Shown: piece by piece, positions 35,000 through 46,367 of the stretch
Layout of the letters: every line of letters starts with the position of its first letter
Numbering within the stretch: position 1 is the stretch's first letter
DNA from: Darksidea phi
Lineage: Eukaryota > Ascomycota > Dothideomycetes > Pleosporales > Lentitheciaceae
Assembly: GCA_030770425.1 (NCBI GenBank)
Contig: JASJFT010000298.1
Coordinates: 1-46,442, forward strand
Reading direction: 5' to 3'
DNA length: 46,442 nucleotides
Position numbers and translations under genes: made by a program
Notes under the pieces: model-generated
Told to the model about the DNA's origin: nothing
Databases searched by the model: none
The model's input: only the letters and a program-made list of their open reading frames with translations

Positions 35000-37900
35000 C
35001 CTCTTAACCTTTTAGATCGAATACTAGCTACTAGATAATAAGATAGTATTTCTATTTAATTAAGTATATTAATTATCGTAGATTCTTATCGTAGTAGTCT
35101 AATAGAGATTTAAATTTCTATTATTTAGTTAATTTCTCTATTTTATCTTCTTATTTAAGTATTCTTCCTTTAAGATATTAGGACTTAGCTTAATTTATTA
35201 TATTTTACCCTAGAAGTTCTTAAGAGGGGTATTTTAGTTAGAGTCGTAAGTTATAGAATACTAGGAATATTTTTATAGTTACTAGGAGTTTTAGGGTATA
35301 TACTTAATTATAAACTTTTAAAACTTTAAATAGACCTACTATCTTATTATCTTCTTTCTTTATTAATTTATTAGTTTTTATATTTCTTATATTTATAAAG
35401 ATCTTATCTTCTATAATAAATCTTAATATATCTTTTTATTTCTTATTAGTATAGTATTCGTAGCGCTTAATAGATTATTTAATAATAGCTTTTAATTAAG
35501 TAATAATATAATTAAATCTATTAGTAATATTATTTACTTTAAAGAATTTCCGTTATTAAGATAAAGATAGGTTTAATAGTATTAATTAGCTAGACTTTAC
35601 TTTAAGTTTTAGATAGAAGTTATAATTAGTAAAGAATAAGAAGATATTAGTTATTTTAGAGATAATATTATTTATAATAAATTCTATAAAAGGGAGCTAT
35701 TATACTTAATTATTTTAGTAGAAATTTATAAATACGTAGAGGTATACTTTAATACTACTATTTACTTACTTAGTCTAGCTATTAGTCTTAAGGTAAAATA
35801 ATAAGAAGTATTTTAGTATAATCCTAAGTCTTATAGATAATTAATTTTAAAACTATAATATAAACTAGGCTTCTTAATTAGATAAAATATTATTAAGGTA
35901 GTTATAAAGAGAATATACTTAAGATATAAAGATATTAATTAACTTAGATATATTAATTTTTCTAATAGAAATAATATAGTATATCTTTATAAGTCTATAA
36001 ACTATAATAAGAACGTATTTATATATATAGTTATACTATTATAATTCTAGAAGTAGAATAATATAGTTAATAAAAATATTAGACTATATCTAAAATAGGA
36101 CTAGTAGAGATTTAAGAAATTCTTAAAATAATAATCTAAAATTTTTAATTCGGACGTAGAGTTTATATACTTAGATATAGATTTTAATATTATATATTAT
36201 ATATAGCTACTAGTAGTCTTAGATAACTAGTTTAGTTATTTTAATCTATCCTAGGTATTTAGTAGATATAATATTATATATTTAGTATAGAATCTATATA
36301 TAAAGTTTATCTTAAGGTAATATAAAAAGATATTCTTAGTACTATATATAATCTTAGTAAAGTATAAAGTCTAGTATTAGTACTTATATAATTTTTTAAA
36401 GATATTTTAGCTAGTATCTTATATCTAGGTCTAAGAGAGTAGTAATTATATCTATAATTATTAATATAGTAGAGTATATAGAGTTAATTAGCTTATTAAT
36501 AGATTAATCTATAGCTAAAAGAATTAGTAGTATCGTACTTATAAGAGTTTAGTTAAGAAGATCTTTTAAGACTTTATTACTAAGAATTTCTAATAAAAGA
36601 ATTATTTATAGTCTATTTTTTATTCTATTATTAAAACTATTATTTTTATTTAATTAGTTTCTTAATATTCTACTTAGTATATCTAATCGTATAGCTTTTA
36701 AGTCTAGTTAATAAATAATCTTAAAATTAAATTAAAATAGGAACTCTAACTAGTAAACTTAATATTATAATAGTATTTTTATAGTTATAAAGTATTCTAG
36801 ATTCTTATAATTAGTAATTATTTTAAATAGTTTTATAATTTCTTAGAGCTCTAGTTACTATTCTTCTAGAAACTTAATAATTACTAGTAGCTTCTTATTA
36901 TAGATCTTATAGTTATATTTAATAGTATTATATTTACTAAAAAAGTATATAACTAGATATAAGACGTCGTTATTATTATATTAAGAGAGAACGCTACTTA
37001 ATACCTAATTAGAGGTATTAGTTTCTAAGACTATCTTTTTAGTAAAGTTATATATTATTAATACTAATATTATAATAAAGAAATTCTTAAGTAACTTAAA
37101 GATAATTATCTATTCTATAATTTAGTTCTATAGAGTATTCTTATATAGAAGCTTATTAAGTAGAGTATATATCTTTAAGAAGTCTTAAATAAAATATTAA
37201 TAAAAGTTTATAAAGTCTAAGAATTTTTATAGGTTTTTTAAATATAAGGGTTATACCTATTTTTAAATTATAGCTACTTTCTTTAAGTCTATTTTAATAT
37301 TATTAGAGGAAATAATAAGTTTAAAATATTTAATCTTTATAATCTTAAACTTATATTTATAAATATTAATTTAAAGGCTAGTATTAATTAATCTCTAAAC
37401 TACTTCTTAAACGTACTTTTAATATTCTTTTCTATTTTTTAAGTATACTAGAATATCGTCGAGGTATATAGTATAGATACGATCTAGTAGATTATAAAGT
37501 ATATAATTAATATAATTTTAGAAGGATACTAGTATATTATAAAGGTCGAAGGGTATAACTAAAGTTTCGAAAAGTCTAAAATATATAATAAATACTATTT
37601 TCTACTTATACTTTTATATTATAAAGGACGTTAAGGGTTTTTTAAATAAGAAGTAGTAAATAATAATTCTTAATAATAATATTATTTAGATCTTTATAGT
37701 TCTAGTATATATATACTTCTCCGTCTAGTTTTATTACTAAAAGTAGTAGAGTTATATATTATATACGAGATTCCTAAATAAAACTCTTATTTAAGTTATT
37801 ATCTAGCTATTTATATATAACTTAAAGTTTAAATAAAAAGAAGAATTAATTTTTTTAGTATAGGGGTTCTTTACTAGAGATAATATTAATCTTATAATCC

Positions 37901-39200
37901 TATACTCGTCTTAAGGGAAGTTCGTCTACTTTTTTAGGAAGAAATCTAGTTATTATATCTTTTAACTAATCTAAGAGTTTCTTTTTAAGCTTATTATTAA
38001 ATAGAGATAGTTTTCTTACTATAAATTTATTAATATCTAATTCTTTAATATCTTAAAGATATAGAGTATATTTATAGTTAATAAGAAATTTATAGAACTA
38101 TAATAGAAATTTATTTAAAAGTTTAGTTATAATCTTATTATCTAAGATATCTTTAAATTCTTCTTTAATAAGATTTAGGACCTAGTCTTCTTTATTCTTT
38201 AGTAATATCTTAAGTACTTAATTTAGTTCGTCCTATATAATATAGATAGCTTTTATATTAAATTATTTATAAAATTATATAAAGATTACGGCCCTTACTA
38301 AGTAAATATTAGAGAAGTTAATAGATTTATAATTTTATTTAATTAGTAGAGGGATACTAAGTAGTAATAAAGGTTCTTTCTTAGATTTTCTTAAGGTAAC
38401 CTAGCGTCCGCCTACTTATATAACTAGAAGTAGTTTTATTATAGTATAGTTTTATATTACAATTATTTAGTATTTTAGAATTTTTTTATATTTAGTATCT
38501 AAGTTTCTTATTTTATAGTAAAGATAGTCTAGTATAAGTTTAGGGGGTAGGTCTATTAGAATCTCTCTATTAGATTAATAAAGATTATACTTATTAATAT
38601 TCTTAATATATAAAAATAGTTAATAATTTATTATATTAGTATATAACTTAGAGTACGATAGATCGATTTTATCTAATATATTTTTATAAGGGGGAGTAGT
38701 TAAAAAAGCTACTTATACGGTCTTAGTTTTATAGTAGTAATATTTCTAATAGTACTAAGAATTTATATTAACTATTATTAATATTTAATTAATAGATAGG
38801 TTATATTTTTAAAGTTAAAAAAGACTAAGGATAATAAGTATATTTTAGACTAGGTTAGTAATATATAGTAAGTAGTTTTTATAGTAGTTTCTAATCTATA
38901 TTAGTAGAATAATATATTATATAAGTATATTACTCGTATAGCTATTAGCTAGTAAGAGCTTCCTTAAAAAGGATATAATATAAATATTAATAGTATATTT
39001 TTAAGTAAAGGTTTAGTTAAGAAAGGTAATAATTAAATATCTACTATTTATAAGATTTTATATATTAATAATAGTATATATAAGTAGAAAAGAAGTATAA
39101 ATAAATAACGATTTACTATTTATAAATTTAAGTTAAAGAGGGACCTTTTTACTTAGAATAGTTCGAATCTAGTATAGTTATCTATTTAATAATTCTTTTC
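35000..39200 (-). pseudogene. B2 pol: RT-RNase H-integrase
   Basis: It is the reverse-oriented homologue of B1 pol. The RT active site reads YLDDILVY on the minus strand, with YLDD codons at 37466 down to 37455. Its CTC GAC GAT codons protect the Asp pair, whereas B1 has CTT AAC GAT. Integrase lies toward the left end near the polypurine tract. Domain limits are taken by comparison with B1. Confidence 0.82.
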
Positions 39201-39399
39201 TATCTAATCTTTAGTTATAATAATAGCTAGAGGTTATATATTTTTTAGACCGTTAACGTAAGAAGTACTTATAAAGGATAATACTAAGCTAACTAGGATA
39301 TTAATATAGGGAATATTAGATATAAAGGTTATTTTAGTTTTAATATATCCTTAAGATTAGTCTATAATATAATTAAAAAAGAGATTATTATTAAACGGG

Positions 39400-40650
39400 T
39401 ATTAGTATAGGAATTAATTACTAAGAATTTAGTTATTATACTAGAACTAGAGTTAAGAATATTATAAGGTTATATATTAGTTTTAGACGTATTAATACTA
39501 TAGTAGAGAATATTAAAGTTAGTTAGATAGTAATTACTATTATATAGCTTATTCCTAACCTTAGATTTAACTAAATTATATATTATTCTTTTTTTTCTTA
39601 TTATAATTAGTCTTATAGTAACCTAGTTTACTATAGTAAAAATAGATATTAGTAGTAATATATTCTTCTTAAGAAGTATATAATACGCGTATTACGTTTA
39701 AAATTATAAAATTATTAAAAATTAGTACTAGTACTAGAAGTAGAGGTATAGATATAGAAGTAGACTAGAAGATATTATTTAGTTAATTATTATTATTTAG
39801 ACGGAAGCTAATTTATATCCTTTTAATATATTCTTCTTCTTACTTTTTATTTTAAATATATATAAAGAATTCTACCTATCTCTTATAATCTATATAATCT
39901 AGTTATTTCTCTTAATAGAAGGCTATAGTACCTAGTATAGTAAAGACCTTAGTACGTAGTACTTAGATTTTTTCTATATTAGTTTTTTCTACTTTAGTAG
40001 TCTATTTATAGAATTTAGTCTAAAAGTTAAAGAAGATTTAATCGTCTATAACGAGGTTATTAAATTTAGTCCTAGCCTTTATCTATTTATTAGAGGTAAT
40101 ATAGTAGGTATTAAGAATTTTCTAAAGATTAATAATAGTTTACTATTTCTACTTAGTAGGGTTTTCTAAGTTAGATTATATAGCGTAGAACTAGTTATAA
40201 TAGATATTAAGTATATTACTAAATATAAAACTAGTAACGTACTAGATATATTTAAATTCTATATTAAAGATTACTATATTCGTAGTATAAATACTTTAAA
40301 TTTTAAATTTCTAGTTTTTATACTTAGTTTAGTATTTATTTATAGATCTATTAGCGTTATTAAATTTATTAAGATTATTAATAAGATATTAGTAGAATAT
40401 ATAGGTTAGAACTTAAGTATATAAAGTATTATTTTTAATATATAAGGTACTATTTTTATTTTAGAGTTATTAAATAGTCTAATAAGCTTCTTTAAGATCT
40501 ATAATATAGAAGATAATATAATATTATATTCTTATATCTAAGATATTTAATATAACTTTAATACTATAATAGATTAGGAAGATAGATTTCTTATTTTCTA
40601 GTATAATTAATATAATAGGGTTACTTACTATACCTTTTATTTAAATAAGG
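39400..40650 (-). pseudogene. B2 gag with RIP-altered zinc knuckle
   Basis: At 39644 down to 39603 the minus strand reads YFYYSKLGYYKTNY, the same Cys/His-to-Tyr converted CCHC knuckle as in B1 (7535-7576). The frame agrees with that of RT at 37466. The leader repeats lie just upstream on the element strand (about 40731-40790). Confidence 0.8.
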
Positions 40651-40890
40651 GAGGCTAGTATAGAAACCTAACTAATCGCGATAATAAGTTACTCGCCCTA
40701 TTAATATTACTAATTCTTAATAGTTATAGTATTCTTAGAGTTCTTAAAGTTCTTAGTATTCTTAGAGTTCTTAGTATTCTTAATATAGCGTAGGTCTAGC
40801 TTAGTATCTTCTAGGTTTAGAGTAGTTAATTAAACTATTAAAGAAGCGTCTTACCCTAGTAGTAGAATTAAAAGGGAGAATAGTATAAAC

Positions 40891-41067
40891 TATTATAGTA
40901 TAGATATACTAGGGTTAAGATAGAATATAAGTTATACTATAAAGGGCTAATACTAGGATAAGTAGGGGCTATATATACCTAATATAGTAAGATCTAATAA
41001 AAGGAGTACTATAGCTATAGGTACGATATATAATAGATATAAATAGTTATAGATTAGTACTATAATA
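40891..41067 (-). repeat. B2 5' LTR (177 bp)
   Basis: Same length and ends as 34692-34868. The base pattern outside it (TCTAA, 41068-41072) is the right target duplication. Confidence 0.92.
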
Positions 41068-41072
41068 TCTAA
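41068..41072. repeat. Target-site duplication of B2 (right), TCTAA
   Basis: Four of five bases match 34687-34691. Confidence 0.6.
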
Positions 41073-43841
41073 TATACTTTTTAAGTAGAAGATAATCTTA
41101 GTCTTTATTCTAAATATAGATATTTAATACTCGTATAGTAAAGAGATATATTATATTTAACTTTATACTATTATTAAGAATTACTTTATAGAGATTATTT
41201 ATAATAGTAATCTAGTAGATTAAAATCTTTAATTTTATAGTTATTACTTCGAGCTAGCCTTTAAGACGCTTATATTTATCTATTATAATATAGTCTAACT
41301 TATTATTATAGCTATCTCTAGTTTCTTAAATATTATAATATTAAACTACTTATACTTTAAGTATCTCTTTAACTTATTAAATTAAATATAGATTTAATAT
41401 CTAAAGCTTTATTAGTATAAATAGACCTAAGTCTACTACTATTTCTCTTTTATTTATAGTATATACCTCTTCTAATCTATTATTAAGACTATAGCTTCTT
41501 ATTTACTTAGCTATATTAAGGAGCTTTAACGTAATATTAATAATCTAATTCTAAGATAATAGTATAGTTATAGTTAATCCGTAGACTTTCTATTAAAGAA
41601 TAGTAGCTAGAATTAAACTTATTATTAGTTACTAAACTATATATATTAACTCTTTATTAGTAGATATTTACGTAATTACTACCTTTAGTAGCTTCCTTTT
41701 AATAACTAATTAAGATTTCTAGCTTACCTAAATAGTCTACGAACTTTAAGCTTCTAACGCCGCTCTTTAATCTAAAGATTATCCTACTATATTTATTATA
41801 GTTTCTTTATTTAGATTAAGTATAGGGATAGAATTATAAAACTTTCTAATTACTTATTAATATTATTCTATCTTACTAGCTTTCTCTACTAGGAGATTAA
41901 TAGGCCTAATATTCTTAATCTTTATCTTTAACTTTAACTTTATAATACGATTACCTATTATCTTATTAGCTACTATAAGGAGACGATTCTAGTCTCTTAT
42001 CTTAATTTTATTTACTTCTATTAATAATACTTTAGTACTCTTAATTACTAGTTACTTCTATAGTATATAATAAAAAGTTATAGCCTTCTTTAAATCTTCC
42101 TTCTTAAAGGCTAACGATCTATTATTAATAGTATTATTTACTATTTCGATAGTATTCGTATTACTACTAGTTACTAGGTAGTTCTTCTTCCTATTAAGCC
42201 CTTTTATATTAGTAAACGATCTTACTAACTTTATATTAGTTACTTTATAGTACTTTATTATCTAAGAAATAAGATACTTCTATATATTATTAAGAATAGT
42301 ATAGGGTCTTTAATTATAAAGCTTCTCTTTATAAAGGTAAAATAGACTATAATACTATTTAAATTAGCCCGTCTTCTTATTCTTCTTCTTATAATACTAG
42401 CTATTATTAAGAAGCTTTCTTTATAGAAGGTATTCTTAAATTTAATAGTTTATTAAGCTATAAATAATATATCTTACCTTCTAAAACTTTTAATTACTAA
42501 TTATTTATACGTCTACCTTTAGGTTTTATATTTAATTATAAAAGCTTATATACGATTTATTATTATACTTAAAGTAAAAGGTAGATTTAACTAACTTATA
42601 GAAAGTATAGTAATAATTATTTTCTTATATAAATACTAATTAAATTATAGGGGTACTCTATTACTAGATATTAAACTACTATTAAATTAAGATTAATCCC
42701 TTTATACTATTAATAAGCTACTTAATTTAAGGATTAAATAACGACTAAATAATTATTATTAATCTTTCTAATAATACTATAGGCTTCTATTACTAAGAAT
42801 ATACGAACTTAACTAAATAGAAAAGCTACTACTTAGTATAAGCTTCGATCTCCCTATATATTAGCTAGCTAGCTACTAGACTAGTATTTAGACTTAGTAT
42901 AAGTATAGCTTCTTTCTATTCGTATAATAATTAGAAGTACTAGTATATCTTCTTTAACTTAAAGGAATATATATCTCCGTCGACTAATTAATACTTCTTA
43001 TTTATATTAAATATAATTATTATTTAGTCGTCGTACTTTAACTCTTTAAAGAATAGCTATCTAAGCTTAATCTCTATAATCTATAATTAGTTTAATACTC
43101 TATTACTATATATTAAGAACTAATAATAGTATTTATTAAGTAGAAGGGATAACTAATAGACCTTTACTAGCTATAATTCGAAGAAGACGTAGATAATCTT
43201 TTATTATTTAATATCTCTACTAGTATATTTCTTTTAGAGTACCGATTTAAACGTAGTCTAACTTTATATTATAGATATATAATAATATATCTTAATAATA
43301 TATACTCTTTAAAATAAATCGTAGAAATAGGAAAGAAACTTCTTCTTATTTTATTTATTCTATTCTACTAGTTTAGTTTTATAGGTATTATAGGGCGTTA
43401 GATATTATTTTATTTAAGAGAATCGAACTTCTCTTTTATAATAAGCTAAAATTAATTTCTATAAAGATACGATTTAAATTTATAATAGTTCTTTAATTTA
43501 GATAAAAGACTTAATAGTAGTATACCTATAGATATCTTTATAATAGTAGAGGTAAAAACTTATTTAAATATTAGAGAGATAAAGTAGAGATAATAATACT
43601 TATTTCTAGGACTATATATTAGTATATAATTTAATCTATCTTTATATAGATTTAGGGGGTCGTCGAAGACTTATTCTAATAATATATTAGGTATAATAGT
43701 ATTCTTATCTTAGTCCTCCTCTTATATAATAGTATTAATAGGGTTATCTTCTAAATTAGGTTATAATCCTACTACTTCTTAAAGTTATTCCTACTAATCG
43801 TTATCTATAGGTTTAATAGTATTAGTAACTATATTAGAAGG
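41073..43841 (-). pseudogene. Gag-like or unknown frame upstream of D pol
   Basis: Reading the minus strand from about 43810, frames remain sensible for hundreds of codons with TAA/TAG only. Readable pieces include PNILLE, DDPLNLYKDRLNYILIY, PRNKYYYLYF, RIIASKGLLVIPST and a basic RRRIRRRANL. Many stops fall where Gln would be expected. It precedes the D pol once B2 is removed, and a gag role is plausible. I found no zinc knuckle, and I did not confirm one unbroken frame throughout, so the identity is inferred from position. Confidence 0.4.
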
Positions 43842-44030
43842 TATAGAGGAAAGAAGAGAGCTTACTAGAGCTACTTAGGAGTAAATTAAGAGGAAGATTA
43901 CTATCTATTATAATAGAGAGCTCGGCTCTCCCTATATAGATCTATTAGAGTATAGGGATAATACTTCTCTAATCTATTAAAGTATAGGAATAGTTATCCC
44001 TAGGTACTATATAACTTAAGTATTATAATA
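43842..44030 (-). repeat. 189-bp repeat, right copy, inverted
   Basis: Reverse complement of 1795-1983 with the same length, the two differing mainly by transitions. Its inner neighbour (CCTTCTAATATAG on the minus strand) differs from that of the left copy. It may be the 5' LTR of the minus-strand element at 41073-43841 or one end of a larger structure. Confidence 0.75.
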
Positions 44031-44380
44031 TACCTCCTAGGTATACTATATAGTAATACGTTTATTAATAAGCTAACTAAGTATATAATTATAGCGTATA
44101 GTATATACGTACTAGCGCTTACGCTAGTACTATTATTAAATAAGTTAATTAAGCTTTCCTAGATAAATATAAGCTCTAGTACTTACGTAATATAAGTATT
44201 TACTACTTATAGATAATAATAAATACTTTATAAACTAATCTCTCTCTTTCTCTCTTCTTTAGAATAATATTATAATAGCTTATATAAGTATTACCTTTTT
44301 CTTTAAGCTCTCTCTAAACTCTTATTATAAGTTTCTTATAAATTAAATACTAACTATTTTATAAACTAGTACTTATTCCC
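44031..44380. other. Mutated sequence, no gene seen
   Basis: This stretch lies between the 189-bp repeat and the plus-strand frame that follows. It contains a perfect hairpin (44109-44130) and CT-rich runs around 44240-44320 that could be an old promoter or leader. One CA survives at 44380-44381. Confidence 0.4.
44109..44130. repeat. Perfect 9-bp inverted repeat with 4-base loop
   Basis: GTACTAGCG-CTTA-CGCTAGTAC pairs over nine bases, with both arms GC-richer than the surroundings. It may be a remnant hairpin or element end; nothing adjacent decides. Confidence 0.5.
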
Positions 44381-45141
44381 ATACTATTTATATATACGTC
44401 GTTACTATCTACTCTACTTATAGCTTAGCTACTTTAATTATTCTAGTAGCTTCTAATTATAGTTATAGTCGTTTATACTACTCGTCTATATCTATATTTA
44501 TATCTTCTCTTCTATCTATATCTATACCTAAGGTATCTACTCTTTAAAGGAATATTCCTAGAGTACTCTAAGTATATCTTTACTAGGGGTATATAAGATC
44601 CGCGCTTACTAGATACTCTAAAGAGGAGTATTATAATTTATTAACTAATAGTATCTATTACTAATACTATACCTTTAAGTATAGTTATCTTATACTATAA
44701 GTTTTAGAAGTATACTAGTTACTATTATTATACTTATACTAATTATATTATAATCTTTAAGTAGTTCTATTATTCGCTTAGTAGCTTACTATAACTATTA
44801 AGGCCTATAATAAGTAGATAAGTTATATTTCTTAGCTCTATACTAAGCTCTATATACTATATCCTTAATTATACTAATACTATATAGGAGGTATATTAAC
44901 TTCGGGCTATTATACGTATACTACTCTCTCCTAATACTAGTTTAGAGAAGAAAGAAGAGGAGAAGAAAGAGAAGAAGAAGTAGAAGAAGGAGAAGTAGAG
45001 AGGTAGCCCTCCTCTAAAGCTTCTAGCCCGTCGCTAGCGGGTTAAGGAGCTCCTAGGGGAGCTTATCGACCTTCTAGTTATCTAAGTTCTAGAACTCCCT
45101 AGTAGGGCTAAAAAAGAATAAAGATTCTCTATAACCTTAAA
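44381..45141 (+). pseudogene. Decayed plus-strand frame with Glu/Arg-rich region
   Basis: The plus strand stays in one frame from about 44380 to 45141 with TAA/TAG stops only. It includes STYSLATLIILVASNYSYSR near the start. At 44944-45003 there is a highly charged run beginning REERRGEEREEEVEEGEVER, followed by a Pro/Ser/Arg-rich tail (SLAG, GAPRGAYRPSSYLSSRTP). Base composition is more GC-rich at 45005-45110. The former Cys codons would appear as Tyr, and Tyr is frequent in the middle. I do not recognise it. Its end lies back to back with the Copia fragment. Confidence 0.4.
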
Positions 45142-46113
45142 TTATAAGCTCTTCTAATTAATTATTTCTCTACTCTTTTCTATACTAATATATACTTAAA
45201 TATTTAATTACTTCTTAAAGTACTAGAATTATTATACTAGTAAGTACTTTATAAGTCCGTCTATAGGTATATTACTTATTTTTAAATAGAGTACTTTAAA
45301 TATATTCTTAGTATACTCTTAATATAACTATATATTTTATATATCTACGTAGTATAGCTAGATAGTAATTTACTTATTTTCTCTAATAATAAGCTAAATT
45401 ATCTACTAATTATCGTAGAAGATCTACTATATAATATCTAGGTCTAGAGTAAGTTCCTTAAAGAAATACTTAAGAGTTAGAAATTCCTTTATAATATACT
45501 CTAGGACGAGTAGCTTAGCTTTAGTTATAGAGGTAGTAATAGTAGATTATCTTATAGCTTTTTATAGTATAGGTCCTCTAAAGAGTATAATAACGTATCT
45601 ATAAGATAATCGTCTCGTCTCTAGATTATTTATAAATAAAGTATCTCTATATATAAGAAGCTATATATTATTATATCTACTATATCTAATATCTTTATAT
45701 TATATTCTATATAGATATATAATTATCTAGTCTACTACTATAAAGTACTCTTTACTTAGATTTATAAGGTAGTATAATAGCTAAAAAGTTATAAATACTA
45801 TATTAGGGTAGAGTATAATTATTATATATAGGATTAATTCTATATACTCTTAGTATATCTTAATCTATAGCTTTATTACCTCTTCTATATTCTTTATAAG
45901 TTCTTCGTCTAGAAGTAGTATTATAAAGAAGCTCCTTATATTAGTAAGTAAGAACTTCTTTATAATCTTATTAATATATACGTCGTAGACTAATTCGATT
46001 ATTTAAACTTCTCTATTCCTAATTACTTATACCTCTAAAAACTACTTAATAGGGTTATAATCTTCTATTCTATACTTTATCTTAATCGATCTAAGAAGCG
46101 CTTATATAGCTAG
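45142..46113 (-). pseudogene. Copia pol fragment: end of RT plus RNase H
   Basis: The minus strand from 46113 encodes the last part of a Ty1/Copia reverse transcriptase (DYNPIK, stop, FLEVQ-type, matching the FLGI region; then LYYLINLSKEYFIVV). RNase H follows (INNLETRRLSYRYVIILFRGP, then ITTSITKAKLLVLEYIIKEF and TLKYFFKELTLDLDII). A YYVDIQNI segment corresponds to the usual HVDIQ/HIDIRYH site with His turned to Tyr. The frame ends at TAA 45144-45142. Upstream parts (gag, protease, integrase, most of RT) are missing because a repeat begins exactly at 46114. RIP stops are throughout. Confidence 0.88.
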
Positions 46114-46367
46114 TATTATACGTTATATATATCTTTATACGGAATCCGGGTTAGGGCCGATAGAACGTTTATTATACTATTAGTTTCTAATAGGTTAAGA
46201 TTAAGTTAATAAATCCTATTACTAGAATAACTACTTAAGAATAGATCTAATCTTATTTATAAGTATTAGGTAAAGAACTAAAGATTAACTATAAAGAACT
46301 AAGATAGAAAACCTAGAAGATCCTCTACTCTCTTATATCTATTCTACTTTACCTTACTCTACTTACT
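46114..46367 (+). repeat. RIP-mutated copy of a repeat starting TATTATACG (LTR-like)
   Basis: The first 75 bp (46114-46188) align without gaps to the unmutated sequence 46368-46442. The start would have been TGTTATGCG, as expected of an LTR. It interrupts the Copia frame. The remaining bases to 46367 contain no CA or TG and no identifiable gene; they may be the rest of an LTR of about 254 bp or less. Confidence 0.75.

Larger units (their letters stand above)
34692..41067 (-). mobile_element. Ty3/Gypsy LTR retrotransposon B2, full length, inverted copy of B1 family
   Basis: The element is 6376 bp with two 177-bp LTRs that align to those of B1 in reverse complement. It carries the same polypurine tract, leader repeats, zinc knuckle and RT. 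Its RT active site is still YLDD, unlike B1. Gag knuckle and RT are in the same frame, so B2 keeps the ancestral single frame better than B1. It inserted between the gag-like frame at 41073-43841 and the D pol at 29574-34691. Confidence 0.94.
1529..46367. other. RIP-saturated block, CA/TG-depleted
   Basis: After the CA at 1527-1528 the two dinucleotides CA and TG almost vanish on both strands for nearly 45 kb. By eye I find only scattered survivors, for example at 1833, 9255, 10266, 12778, 13443, 20266, 21216, 21233, 22432, 22593, 22703, 23469, 26240, 26451, 29179, 29268, 29441, 29455, 38460 and 44380. CG, GC and CC remain common, so the loss is context-specific and not simply AT enrichment. 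This is the signature expected of repeat-induced point mutation (C to T in CpA). Codons containing CA or TG are gone, so Met, Cys, Trp, His and Gln can hardly be encoded and open frames starting with ATG do not occur. The block consists of nested retrotransposons. Confidence 0.95.

Noticed and set aside
1795..44030. A Starship or Maverick-type giant element defined by the 189-bp inverted repeats
   Set aside because: I could not see a tyrosine recombinase, DNA polymerase B or packaging ATPase, the interior includes a Gypsy pol, and no flanking duplication was found. It is kept only as an open question.
1529..46367. Centromere, mitochondrial DNA or plasmid DNA as the cause of AT richness
   Set aside because: The specific loss of CA/TG with CG retained, together with LTRs and target duplications, is explained by mutated retrotransposons; mitochondrial genes and centromeric satellites are not seen.
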